From the NCBI RefSeq assembly GCF_030252425.1, contig NZ_CP126994.1, positions 2,232,001-2,296,000 of the forward strand: a stretch of 64,000 nt of DNA. The letters are read 5' to 3'. The stretch comes from Acidisoma sp. PAMC 29798. GTDB lineage: Bacteria > Pseudomonadota > Alphaproteobacteria > Acetobacterales > Acetobacteraceae. This document shows, piece after piece, positions 17,877 through 26,040 of the stretch. Each line of letters starts with the position of its first letter. Position 1 is the first letter of the stretch. A program made the translations under genes and the position numbers. The notes under the pieces are model-generated. The model was given only the letters and a program-made list of their open reading frames with translations. It was not told the origin of the DNA and did not search any database.

Positions 17877-18629
17877 ATGGCCAAGAGCCCTCGCAGCCGG
17901 ACTGATCACCTCACCGAGGCGCTGCGCGCGCGGATCGGGCGGGGATTGTTTCCAGTCGGCTCGAAGCTGCCGTCCGAGCAGGCGATTGGGCTGAAGTTCC
18001 AGGTCAGCCGCACCGTTGTGCGCGAAGCGGTGACGCGGCTGAAGGCGGACGGGCTGATCGAGACCCGCAAGGGTACCGCCGCGCGTGTAAGGGCCGCGAG
18101 CCCGACCTCCGACAGTGGCGTTTCCTTGCCGCGGTCGATCGACGGCCTTTTGGGCTTCCTGGAGGTACGGCGGCCAATCGAGGCGGAGATGGCGGCGCTG
18201 GCGGCGGAGCGGCGGACGGAGGCACAATGTGCGGCCATCGAAGCGGCCCTGCTTGCCATTGATCGCGCCCAGCAGGAATCGGGCACGGGCGTCGAAGAGG
18301 ATTTGCAGCTTCATCTCGCGATCGGCCGTGCGACGTCCAACGCCTATTGGAACCAGTTCGTGGGTCTCTTTGCGGAGCCGATGCGCGCGGCGATCCGGCT
18401 GACGCGGGCGAACGAGGCGCGGCGCGTCGATTTCGCCTCAGCGGTGGCGGTGGAGCATCAGCGTATCTATGAGGCGATCCTGGAGCAGAATTCGGACGCG
18501 GCGCGGGCAGCGGCGCATCGCCATGTCGAAAACGCGGCGACGCGCGTGCTGCTCGCCGATCGGGAGTTCTGGCAGGAAGAGGGTGGCGCGTTGGCGGAGG
18601 ATTGGGCGGCGCAGGACCGAATCGATTGA
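17877..18629 (+). CDS. GntR/FadR-family regulator of the sugar-acid operon
   Basis: 250 residues. N-terminal winged helix: LTEALRARIGRGLFPVGSKL, LPSEQAIGLKFQVSRTVVRE, then LKADGLIETRKGTAA. C-terminal FCD domain with helices carrying D/H ligands (EEDLQLHLAIGRATSN, VEHQRIYEAIL). GGAGG lies 6 nt before ATG 17877 and touches the alternative ATG at 17871. It is divergent from denD and so probably represses the operon until the sugar acid binds the FCD pocket. Confidence 0.88.
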   Translation: MAKSPRSRTDHLTEALRARIGRGLFPVGSKLPSEQAIGLKFQVSRTVVREAVTRLKADGLIETRKGTAARVRAASPTSDSGVSLPRSIDGLLGFLEVRRPIEAEMAALAAERRTEAQCAAIEAALLAIDRAQQESGTGVEEDLQLHLAIGRATSNAYWNQFVGLFAEPMRAAIRLTRANEARRVDFASAVAVEHQRIYEAILEQNSDAARAAAHRHVENAATRVLLADREFWQEEGGALAEDWAAQDRID

Positions 18630-18633
18630 GCCG

Positions 18634-19602
18634 TCACACCGCCAGATGCGCGTGCCGCCTGCGATAATCGGCGGGCGTCACGCCGACCTGACGCACGAAG
18701 GCGCGTCGCAGAGTGTCCGCGTCGGTGAAGCCACAATGGGCCGCGACCTGCTTTGGGGTTTCGCGCCCTTCCTCCAGCAGCCGCCGCGCGACGGCGATGC
18801 GCGTCGTTTCGACCCAGACGGCGGGCGTGACGCCAAGTTCGCTCCGAAACAGCCGCGCGAAATGGCGCGGACTGAGACCCATGCGATAGGCGAGAGCGGC
18901 GACGCTGTGGTCGGCCGCCGGGTTGGCGGCGACCCAGCGCTGTACTTCCTGCAGGGCCGAGCGCCCGACCGGCGCCGCTTCCTCCTTGCGACTGAACTGC
19001 ATCTGGCCGCCGGGCCGTTTGAAGAACATGACGAGTTGGCCAGCGACCTTCATGGCAATGTCGCGGCCGACATCCTCCTCGACAAGGGCGAGCGCCAGAT
19101 CGAGCCCGGCGGTCACGCCGGCGGCGGTGCGGAGACGGCCGTCCCTGACATGGATCGCGTCTTCTTCGACTGTGACGGCGGGGTATCGTCGGGAAAGTTC
19201 CGCGGCGACGGCCCAATGCGTCGTCACGCGCCGCCCGTCGAGCAGGCCAGTTTCCGCGAGCAGGAAGGCGCCAGCGCAGACCGAACCGTAGCGCCGCGTT
19301 GCGGGCGCGGTGCTGCGTAGCCAGTCCACGACGGTGGCATCGGGCGTGACGACGGCGGCATGCGGGCCGCCGGCGACGAGGAGCGTGTCGATCTTCTCGG
19401 CCAGCGGATCGCCGATAACGTAATCGGGCACCAGCCGCGTCGAGGACGAGCTGCGGATATAGCCGGGCGCGCTTGCCACGATGAGAAGACGGTACACGCC
19501 CCTGCCCGCCTGCACGTTCGCCTCAGCGAAGACGTCGACCGGGCCCGAAACGTCAAGCAACTGGACGTCCGGCATGGCAACGATGGCGATGGTCCTGGCC
19601 AT
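18634..19602 (-). CDS. GlxA-family transcriptional regulator (DJ-1/PfpI plus AraC HTH)
   Basis: 322 residues. Residues 1-190 form a class I amidotransferase-like DJ-1/PfpI fold with the nucleophile-elbow SVCAGAFLLAETGLLDGR. Residues 215-318 hold two AraC helix-turn-helix motifs (HSVAALAYRMGLSPRHFARL and TPKQVAAHCGFTDADTLRRA). Such regulators often sit next to the gene they control. The HD hydrolase starts 119 bp away on the other strand, so that gene is the likely target. The stop lies 4 bp from the GntR stop (convergent). Confidence 0.88.
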   Translation of the reverse strand: MARTIAIVAMPDVQLLDVSGPVDVFAEANVQAGRGVYRLLIVASAPGYIRSSSSTRLVPDYVIGDPLAEKIDTLLVAGGPHAAVVTPDATVVDWLRSTAPATRRYGSVCAGAFLLAETGLLDGRRVTTHWAVAAELSRRYPAVTVEEDAIHVRDGRLRTAAGVTAGLDLALALVEEDVGRDIAMKVAGQLVMFFKRPGGQMQFSRKEEAAPVGRSALQEVQRWVAANPAADHSVAALAYRMGLSPRHFARLFRSELGVTPAVWVETTRIAVARRLLEEGRETPKQVAAHCGFTDADTLRRAFVRQVGVTPADYRRRHAHLAV

Positions 19603-19720
19603 AGGCTTCCCGGCGTCTGGATCGGCGTCACTTTGGCAGATATCGTCGGATCACGTCAATTGCTGCCGGAACCGGGCGCGGTTAGATTCTGGTTCAGCTA
19701 AATTCATCGGAGAGACGGAC

Positions 19721-20362
19721 ATGTCGTTGATTATAGAAGGCGTCAGCATCCCGGACAGCGGGCTGGCGCGCGCCATCACGGAGGTAGTGAGGGATACGGA
19801 ATCGCCGCTGCTGTTCCATCATTCCAGCCGTGTCTTCTACTGGGGTGCGCTGTCCGGAAAACATCGGGGCCTAGCCTTCGATCTGGAGCTTCTTTATGCG
19901 GGCGCAATGTTTCATGACATGGGGTTGGTGCATCAGCACAGCAGCCATGACGAGCGGTTCGAGGTGGATGGCGCGAATGCGGCGCGGGACTTCCTACGTG
20001 GCTACGGGATTGCTCAGTCCGACATTGACACCGTCTGGACGGCCATCGCCCTGCATACGACGCCGGGTATTCCCAAGCACATGCACCCCGTCGTCGCCCT
20101 CGTCACCGCCGGCGTCGAGATGGATGTGCTCGGCCTGACCTATCCTGAGTATGACGAGGCCGAACGCCATGCGGTGGTCCATGCCCATCCGCGCACGACG
20201 CATTTCAAGGAGCACATCATCCAGGCGTTCTACGACGGCATCAAGCATAAGCCGGACACGACGTTCGGCAATGTGAAAGCCGACGTCATCGCCGACAAGG
20301 AGCCGACGTTCAAGCGCGGCAATTTCTGCAGCGTGATCCGCGGGTCGGCCTGGGCGGGGTGA
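19721..20362 (+). CDS. HD-domain hydrolase, cyanamide-hydratase-like
   Basis: 213 residues, start set by GAGAG upstream and the family N-terminus. Metal-binding pattern: FHHSSRVFYWG, then the HD pair in GAMFHDMGLVHQH, then a distal LHTTPGIPKHMHP. This layout matches the cyanamide hydratase/Ddi2-like HD group, which hydrates nitrile-like or unrelated small substrates. There is no phosphodiesterase-specific motif. It is divergent from the GlxA-type regulator. The IS6 end begins 8 bp after its stop, so the gene just escaped interruption. Confidence 0.82.
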   Translation: MSLIIEGVSIPDSGLARAITEVVRDTESPLLFHHSSRVFYWGALSGKHRGLAFDLELLYAGAMFHDMGLVHQHSSHDERFEVDGANAARDFLRGYGIAQSDIDTVWTAIALHTTPGIPKHMHPVVALVTAGVEMDVLGLTYPEYDEAERHAVVHAHPRTTHFKEHIIQAFYDGIKHKPDTTFGNVKADVIADKEPTFKRGNFCSVIRGSAWAG

Positions 20363-20369
20363 GGCGCCC

Positions 20370-20628
20370 GGCTCTGGTGCAAAGATTCTCTGGCGTGGCA
20401 TTGTCTTGCGTCGCGGTTGAGGCAAGGTGGAACGGTGGCTAGTGTCTGGGCTTGGACACGCTGTTTAAGGGTCGGCATTGTGATCGAGAGATCATCATCC
20501 TATGCGTTCGTTGTTATCTCCGCTTCAAGCTTAGCTTTCGCGACCTAGGTAGTTGAGATGATGGCAGAGCGTGGGCTGCCGCTGGCGCACACCACGATCA
20601 TGCGTTGGGTGCGGCACTACGCGCCGGG
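20370..20628 (+). pseudogene. 5' remnant of an IS6-family element (left end and transposase N-terminus)
   Basis: Begins with an IS6-type end (GGCTCTGGTGCAAAG). The N-terminus is recognisable in two frames: LFKGRHCDREIIILCVRCYL followed by RFKLSFRDL, a stop, then VEMMAERGLPLAHTTIMRWV and RHYAP after a frameshift near 20545. The rest is replaced by ISL3 sequence at about 20629. Confidence 0.75.
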
Positions 20629-21231
20629 TTCCAGCGCTGCCATTCAAGTTGCTGATCGCTGGCACCTGATGGAGAACGCCAGCGCCGCATTCCTGGACAC
20701 GGTGCGCCTGTCGATGCGCGCCGTCCGACATGCCTTGGGCGCGGCGACGATTGATCCGGCCCTGCTGACCGCAGCCGAACGGCTCCAGTATGAGGGTTTT
20801 CTGCGGCGCGAGGACACCCTGCGGCAGATCCTGGAGCTCAAAAAGGCCGGGTCCTCGATCAAAGAAATCGTTCGTCGCACGCGGCATAGCCGCAAGCTGG
20901 TGCGCCAGACCCTCCGGGGTGGCCACGGTGACGTCTTCCGTATTCGTCAAAGCTCCCTGGAGCCTTACCTGCCTGTGATGGATGTCGAGTGGGCGTCGGG
21001 CTGTCGCAATGGCGCCGAACTCTGGCGCAGGCTCGTGGATCAGGGCTTTCGCGGGTCGCTGCGCGTCGTCAGCGAATGGACAACCCGGCGTCGGCGCGCG
21101 GATCAGATGCAGGTACAGGGCCTCCGGAAGGCGCCCTCTGCCCGCACCTTGGCCCGATTGATGGGCATAGGGCGCGATCACCTGACCAAGGCAGACACCG
21201 TCATTGTTGCCGCCGTCGAGGCGGGAGTACC
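20629..21231 (+). pseudogene. internal part of an ISL3-family transposase
   Basis: In frame with the IS6 remnant by chance: AAIQVADRWHLMENASAAFL, then RTRHSRKLVRQTLRG and RGSLRVVSEWTTRRRRADQ. The N-terminus is lost and the frame ends where the IS66 end (GTGAGCGTCCGGTGAGC) begins. The matching C-terminus lies at 23723-23869, beyond the inserted elements. Confidence 0.75.
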
Positions 21232-21320
21232 GTGAGCGTCCGGTGAGCTGGTTTTGTTTAGGTGCGAAATTAGCACAAGTTACGTCACAGATGATTCATT
21301 TGTGACGTAACAGGGTACGA

Positions 21321-21707
21321 ATGGCCAAGGTTGAGATCCTGACGGGCGCCGAGCGACAACGTCGATGGTCGACAGAACTGAAGCTTTCGATATTGCAGGA
21401 AGCATTTTGCGCAGATGGCACCGTTTCTGATGTTGCGCGCCGGCACGACGTTCTTCCGCAGCAGATATACGCATGGCGAAGGAAGTTCTCGCGGCCCAAA
21501 TTAAAGTCTCCGGAAATCGCATCGTTCATCCCCGTTTCGCTCATCGGAGCGTTGGAAAGCTCCAGCGAGGGCTCCAAGCGAAGTGGTGGCCGGTCGAGAT
21601 GCAAAGACGTTGAGATCGTCCTGAAGAATGGTCGCCTACTCAGAATTGCAGCGGACATGGATCTCGAGGTGCTGTCGTCGCTTGTTGCTTGTGTGGAGGC
21701 AGCATGA
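21321..21707 (+). CDS. tnpA: IS66 accessory protein TnpA
   Basis: 128 residues. Helix-turn-helix region WSTELKLSILQEAFCADGTV with ARRHDVLPQQIYAWRRKF, and the C-terminal VEIVLKNGRLLRIAADMDLE typical of IS66 OrfA. It overlaps tnpB by 4 nt (ATGA). Confidence 0.88.
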   Translation: MAKVEILTGAERQRRWSTELKLSILQEAFCADGTVSDVARRHDVLPQQIYAWRRKFSRPKLKSPEIASFIPVSLIGALESSSEGSKRSGGRSRCKDVEIVLKNGRLLRIAADMDLEVLSSLVACVEAA

Positions 21708-22051
21708 TCGGACTTTCTGGGAATGTGCCGGTTTATCTGGCCTGCGGCGTGACCGATATGCGGCGTGGCATTGATGGGCTTTCTGCGATGGTCAAGGCGG
21801 TGATGAATGAAGCGCCGGGGTCCGGCGCCGTCTTTGGCTTCCGCGGGAAACGTGCTGATCGGATCAAGCTTTTGTGGTGGGATGGCCAAGGCTTCTGCCT
21901 GTTCTACAAGGTTCTTGAGCGTGGATATTTTCCTTGGCCGACGGCTAAAGACGGCGTTGCCCATCTGACGCAGGCTCAGATGTCCATGCTTATTGAAGGG
22001 ATCGATTGGCGTCGTCCGGCATGGACTTCGGCTCCCGCTCGAACCGGATGA
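21704..22051 (+). CDS. tnpB: IS66 accessory protein TnpB
   Basis: 115 residues from ATG 21704 with GGAGG 4 nt before it. Conserved motifs VYLACGVTDMRRGIDGLSA, FGFRGKRADRIKLLWWDGQG and RGYFPWP identify the IS66 Orf2 family. It appears intact. Confidence 0.9.
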   Translation: MIGLSGNVPVYLACGVTDMRRGIDGLSAMVKAVMNEAPGSGAVFGFRGKRADRIKLLWWDGQGFCLFYKVLERGYFPWPTAKDGVAHLTQAQMSMLIEGIDWRRPAWTSAPARTG

Positions 22052-22120
22052 AGCCTTATTTGCGGGGAAATCCAGCCAAAATACTGGTACTCCAAGTGCA
22101 AATCGGCTAGGTTTGCGGGC

Positions 22121-22481
22121 ATGGAAACGACGCCGCTGGACAGTCAGCCCGAGCTATTAGCATTGCGCATGCTCGTCGCTGATCTGGCGGCGAAACTCAG
22201 CGAGCAAGAAGCTGAAGTCAGCAAGCGCGACTCAATTATTGGGCTTCTGCGCGCACAGTTGGAACTGCTCCGTCATCGGCAGCACGGCGCGTCTTCGGAG
22301 AAAATAGACCGGCAGATCGAGCAGTTCGAACTGATGCTAGAGGAGATCGAGGCTTCCCGCGCCGAGGGTGAGGCGCGTTCTGGAAAGCTCCCTTTGCCGG
22401 AGCTGGACGGCGCATCCGAGAAGCCGAAGCGCAAACCATTGCCCGACGGCCTTCTAACGGAAGAGCGGGTCTATGCAGCAC
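22121..22481 (+). pseudogene. tnpC: IS66 transposase TnpC, N-terminal 120 codons only
   Basis: N-terminal leucine-rich coiled coil (LLRAQLELLRHRQHGASSEK) of the IS66 transposase. The frame runs into the left end of the IS3 element at 22482 and stops at 22516. The catalytic DDE core is absent. Confidence 0.85.
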
Positions 22482-22507
22482 TGAGCTGCTGCCGGTTTGG
22501 TGGACAC
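22482..22507 (+). repeat. IS3 left inverted repeat
   Basis: 26 bp, exact complement of 23697-23722. Confidence 0.93.
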
Positions 22508-22543
22508 CGAGATTAAGGTGTTTCGCGAGATTGGAGGATGCAA

Positions 22544-22834
22544 ATGACGCGACGACAGTTCAGCCGGGAGTTCAAGCTGGAGGCGGTCCGGCTAGTTAAT
22601 GAACGTGGGATTTCATTGGTGCAGGCCAGCCGGGACCTGGATGTGGGCGAAAGCATTCTGCGACGATGGATCAAGGAGGTTACCTCGGATCCTGGGCAGG
22701 CATTTCCGGGCCAGGGCCAGCTCAAGCCGGATCAGCAGGAGATAGATCGTCTGCGGCGTGAGGTCGCAAAGCTCAAGGCGGAGCGCGATATCCTAAAAAA
22801 AGCCGCGGCCTACTTCGCGAGGGAGTCGATATGA
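22544..22834 (+). CDS. IS3 OrfA (helix-turn-helix protein)
   Basis: 96 residues from ATG 22544 (GGAGG 6 nt upstream; an ATG at 22538 touches the same site). HTH MTRRQFSREFKLEAVRLVNE with DVGESILRRWIKE, then a leucine-zipper-like IDRLRREVAKLKAERDILKK. It overlaps orfB by 4 nt in the -1 frame. Confidence 0.9.
   Translation: MTRRQFSREFKLEAVRLVNERGISLVQASRDLDVGESILRRWIKEVTSDPGQAFPGQGQLKPDQQEIDRLRREVAKLKAERDILKKAAAYFARESI
22795..22802 (+). promoter_or_regulatory. A7G slippery site for -1 frameshifting
   Basis: Run of seven A followed by G near the end of orfA, with orfB in the -1 frame. This is the usual arrangement for making the IS3 OrfAB transposase. Confidence 0.7.
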
Positions 22835-23691
22835 AATTCGGCTTCGTGGCGAAGCATCGAGGGATTTGGCCGGTGCGGTGGCTTTGCGAGGCGCTCGGTG
22901 TCTCACGCAGTGGATTCCACGCCTGGCTCACCCGATCGCCCAGCGCTCGGGCACGCAGCGACGAAATTCTCGGCGCGCACGTCAAGGCCAGCTTCGTCGG
23001 CAGCGACCGGACCTATGGCGCCCGGCGCGTCTGGCATGACGTCCTGGCCGAGGGTGACGTGTGTGGCTTGCACCGCATTGAGCGGCTCATGCGCGAGCAA
23101 GCCTTACGGGCCCGACCGCGCCGCAGAGGCCTGCCATCCGACAAGGGCGAGCGGAACGAGGCGGCTGCCAACGTGCTGGACCGCCAATTCGTAGCTACAG
23201 CACCGAACCAGAAGTGGATCGCCGACTTCACCTATCTTTGGACGGCAGAAGGTTGGCTCTACGTGGCTGCCGTCATTGACCTTTTCTCGCGTCGTGTCGT
23301 GGGCTGGTCGATGAGCGTCACGATGACAGCTCAGTTGGTGGCCGACGCGTTAATGATGGCGATCTGGCGCCGCGGCAAACCAGATGCGTTGATGCATCAT
23401 TCGGACCAGGGAAGCCAATACAGCAGTGAACAGTTCCAGAAGCTCTTGGCAGATCATAACGTTAGTTGCAGCATGAGTCGGTCAGGGAATGTCTGGGACA
23501 ATGCGGCAATGGAGAGCTTCTTCTCCTCGCTGAAAACTGAGCGAACAGCCCGCAAGGTATATCGCACGAGGGACCAGGCTCGAGCCGACGTATTCGACTA
23601 CATCGAACGGTTCTATAATTTACGCCGACGCCACTCGACCATCGGCTATCTCAGCCCTATGGAATTCGAGCGGAACAAAGCGTCAGGCTAA
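22831..23691 (+). CDS. IS3 OrfB transposase (DDE integrase core)
   Basis: 286 residues. HTH_21 region RSGFHAWLTRSPSARARSDE, then the rve core with the catalytic triad in WIADFTYLWT, HHSDQGSQYSS and DNAAMESFFSSLK. It ends RRHSTIGYLSPMEFE as usual. Intact, so the element may still move. Confidence 0.92.
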   Translation: MKFGFVAKHRGIWPVRWLCEALGVSRSGFHAWLTRSPSARARSDEILGAHVKASFVGSDRTYGARRVWHDVLAEGDVCGLHRIERLMREQALRARPRRRGLPSDKGERNEAAANVLDRQFVATAPNQKWIADFTYLWTAEGWLYVAAVIDLFSRRVVGWSMSVTMTAQLVADALMMAIWRRGKPDALMHHSDQGSQYSSEQFQKLLADHNVSCSMSRSGNVWDNAAMESFFSSLKTERTARKVYRTRDQARADVFDYIERFYNLRRRHSTIGYLSPMEFERNKASG

Positions 23692-23696
23692 GGTGC

Positions 23697-23722
23697 GTGT
23701 CCACCAAACCGGCAGCAGCTCA
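23697..23722 (-). repeat. IS3 right inverted repeat
   Basis: 26 bp, exact complement of 22482-22507. Confidence 0.93.
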
Positions 23723-23900
23723 ATGGCCGCGATCCGGGCCGCCATCATCGAGCCCTGGTCGAACGGCCAAACCGAAGGTCAGATCACCAAGCTCAAGCTC
23801 GTGAAGCGCCAGATGTATGGCCGCGCAAATCTCGATCTGCTCGAAGCACGGCTGATCGGCGCTGCATGACACTGTCCATCAGCGAAATTGCGTCAGAGCC
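23723..23900 (+). pseudogene. C-terminus and right end of the interrupted ISL3 element
   Basis: Frame MAAIRAAIIEPWSNGQTEGQ, ITKLKLVKRQMYGRANLDLL, EARLIGAA, then a stop at 23869. The right end (…GCGTCAGAGCC) closes at 23900. It completes the fragment at 20629-21231, minus the deleted middle. Confidence 0.75.
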
Positions 23901-23970
23901 CCACTTGGGAGCCGATGCACAGCTTGACGAGTACGTTGGCCGTTTTGTGCACCGTGCAGCGCTGATGCCG
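23901..23970 (-). pseudogene. IS256-family transposase remnant, downstream half
   Basis: Minus-strand RHQRCTVHKTANVLVKL is a hallmark segment of IS256 transposases. The intact IS66 at 23971-26668 separates it from its upstream half at 26677-26721. Removing that element and one copy of its 8-bp duplication restores a continuous frame. Confidence 0.7.
23963..23970 (+). repeat. 8-bp target duplication, left copy
   Basis: TGATGCCG immediately left of the IS66 end; identical to 26669-26676. IS66 elements make 8-bp duplications. Confidence 0.9.
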
Positions 23971-24025
23971 GTAAGCGTCGGCCAATGGCCGCGGTCGTAG
24001 CGGTTTGATCGGCTTCAGCGTTGGA

Positions 24026-25621
24026 TTATGGTTTCCATCGCCATGGCAGAAGCTCATCGATCCTGTGAATAGGATGGTCGGCGATCCTTCCGATGATATC
24101 GGTTAAATAGGCCTGAGGGTTGATGCCGTTCATCTTGGCCGTCTCGACGATCGTGTACATGCAGGCGGCGCGCTGTCCGCCAGCGTCAGAGCCGCAGAAC
24201 AGGTAATTCTTTCTTCCGAGGACCGGAGGTTTCATGGCGCGTTCAGCGGCGTTATTGCTGATCTCGAGCCTGCCATCCGTGACGTAGCGGGTCAGCGCTT
24301 TCCAGCGTGACAGGGTGTAGCGGATTGCCTCGGCGAGAGAGCTCTTGCCGCTGATCCGGAGGAGCTCTGTTTCGAGGAATTGCTTGAGCTGCTCCAACAG
24401 TGGCTCGGCGTGTTCTCGCCTTGCGAAGGCGCGCTGGTCGGGCGGCTTTCCGCGGATGTGCCCTTCGACGGCGAACAGAGCCGCGATCCGGTGAAGAGCT
24501 TCAAGGGCGATCGGCGACCCCGTTTGATGGTGCACGTCGTAGAAGTGCCGCCGGGCATGGCTCCAGCATGCGACCTCGACCAGCGGGGCGTCACCCAGTG
24601 GGGTCGTCGGCTTGTAGAACCGGGTAAATCCGCCGTAGCCGTCGGCATGCAGGAACCCACGATAGGAGCCGAGCAACGCTTCCACATGGACGCCCTTCCG
24701 GTCTGCCGAGTAGTGGTAGAATGCCGCGGGCGGCACATCCGATCCCCAGGGCCGCTCGTCCCGCACCGCGACCCAGAGCCGTCCCGTCCTGGTCTTGCCC
24801 AGACCCGGCGAGAGCACCGGAACCGTAGTGTCATCGGCATGGACAGCGACGCCCGCACGGACATGACGACCGATGGCTTCGGCAAGAGGCGCCAGCAGGA
24901 ACAACGCCTGTCCTATCCAGTCGGCGAGTGTCGAGCGGTCCAGTTCCACCCCTTCACGGAGGCTGATCCCCGCCTGGCGGTGCAGTGGGATGTGGTCGCA
25001 GTATTTCGACACGACGACATGGGTGATCAGTCCCGGCCCCGGGCGCCCGCGCTCGATCGGCAGCGTGGGCATCGGCGCCTGGACAATCGTCTCGCAAGAC
25101 CTGCAGCTCAGCTTGGGGCGAAGATGCCGAATGACCTTGAAGCTGGATGGGACGTATTCCAGCACATCACGCTCGTCCTGCCCGATGCGGCTGAACACGG
25201 TGCCGCCGCAGCCCGGGCAAACCCCGACTGGGTCGTGGGTGACGATTTCACGGGGTAGATGCTCGGGCAGCGGCTTGCGCACCGGATGTCTGCGCTCGGC
25301 GGCACCAGGTCGACCATGCAGGGCCGTGACAGCCGCTCTGGCCCGGGCTTCACTTTCGCCCGCATCCTCTTCGAGGTCGCCGATCAGGAGTTCGAGCTGC
25401 TCGATGTCTCGGTCAAGCTTCTCGGAAGACTGTCCGAACCGTGCCCGCCGGAGCTTGGCGAGCTGCATCTTCAGCTTCTCGATATGGAGCGCCTTCGCAT
25501 GGATTTCTGCCGCGTTGGCAGCGATCTCGACGTCCTTGCGCGCCAATTCCGCCTGCAGGGTTTCAGCAAAAACCCGCAACGCATCTGGATCTGTCGGGAG
25601 AGGATCACTCGCCAGGGACAT
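24026..25621 (-). CDS. tnpC: IS66 transposase TnpC
   Basis: 531 residues. N-terminal coiled coil (EKLDRDIEQLELLIGDLEED), zinc-ribbon-like CPGCGGTVFSRIGQDERDVL with LSCRSCE, then the DDE core with VHADDTTVPVL, HADGYGGF, CWSHARRHFYDVH, the conserved ISNNAAERAMKPPVLGRKNY and the C-terminal LPW. Full length and intact, so the element is potentially active. Confidence 0.93.
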   Translation of the reverse strand: MSLASDPLPTDPDALRVFAETLQAELARKDVEIAANAAEIHAKALHIEKLKMQLAKLRRARFGQSSEKLDRDIEQLELLIGDLEEDAGESEARARAAVTALHGRPGAAERRHPVRKPLPEHLPREIVTHDPVGVCPGCGGTVFSRIGQDERDVLEYVPSSFKVIRHLRPKLSCRSCETIVQAPMPTLPIERGRPGPGLITHVVVSKYCDHIPLHRQAGISLREGVELDRSTLADWIGQALFLLAPLAEAIGRHVRAGVAVHADDTTVPVLSPGLGKTRTGRLWVAVRDERPWGSDVPPAAFYHYSADRKGVHVEALLGSYRGFLHADGYGGFTRFYKPTTPLGDAPLVEVACWSHARRHFYDVHHQTGSPIALEALHRIAALFAVEGHIRGKPPDQRAFARREHAEPLLEQLKQFLETELLRISGKSSLAEAIRYTLSRWKALTRYVTDGRLEISNNAAERAMKPPVLGRKNYLFCGSDAGGQRAACMYTIVETAKMNGINPQAYLTDIIGRIADHPIHRIDELLPWRWKP

Positions 25622-25686
25622 GCCACCATTGTACCGGACCCGGCCACTCGGGTACAGCCTTTTCAGCGCGGCGAAGGCAGTTTCCG

Positions 25687-26040
25687 CTAAACCGCGACCG
25701 GCGTGCGTGGCGCCTCCGGTGCGACCGTCCGGCGCCAGTCAATCGCCTCGATCAGGAGAGCCATCTGGGCGGGCGTCAGAACCATCCCGCCATCGACGAT
25801 CGGCGGCCAGATGAAGCGGCCGCGTTCCAGCCGCTTGGCAAAGAGGCACAGGCCCGAGCCATCGTAGTAGAGGATCTTCAGGTAGTCGGCTCGCTTGCCG
25901 CGGAAGATGAAGACATGGCCCGAGAAGGGATCGACGCCCAGGATCGGTGCCACCTGGGCCGCGAGACCATCGAACCCATAGCGCATGCTGACAGGACGAC
26001 ACGCCAGGTAGACCCGCGTGCCCGCGGCAACCTGGATCAC
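25687..26040 (-). CDS. tnpB: IS66 accessory protein TnpB
   Basis: 117 residues with VYLACRPVSMRYGFDGLAAQ, FIFRGKRADYLKILYYDGSG and GRFIWPP. It overlaps tnpA by 4 nt (ATGA) and ends 65 bp before tnpC starts. Confidence 0.92.
   Translation of the reverse strand: MIQVAAGTRVYLACRPVSMRYGFDGLAAQVAPILGVDPFSGHVFIFRGKRADYLKILYYDGSGLCLFAKRLERGRFIWPPIVDGGMVLTPAQMALLIEAIDWRRTVAPEAPRTPVAV

Larger units (their letters stand above)
21232..22481 (+). mobile_element. IS66-family element, left part (truncated by an IS3 element)
   Basis: Starts with the IS66-type terminal repeat at 21232 inside the ISL3 gene. Carries tnpA, tnpB and the first 120 codons of tnpC. Its right half and right end are missing; the next base belongs to an IS3 element. 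Confidence 0.8.
22482..23722 (+). mobile_element. complete IS3-family element, 1241 bp
   Basis: Bounded by identical 26-bp inverted repeats (22482-22507 and 23697-23722), each starting TGAGCTGCTGCCGG. Encodes intact orfA and orfB with an A7G slip site. The two flanks belong to different elements (IS66 tnpC on the left, ISL3 on the right) and share no target duplication, so an adjacent deletion followed insertion. Confidence 0.93.
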
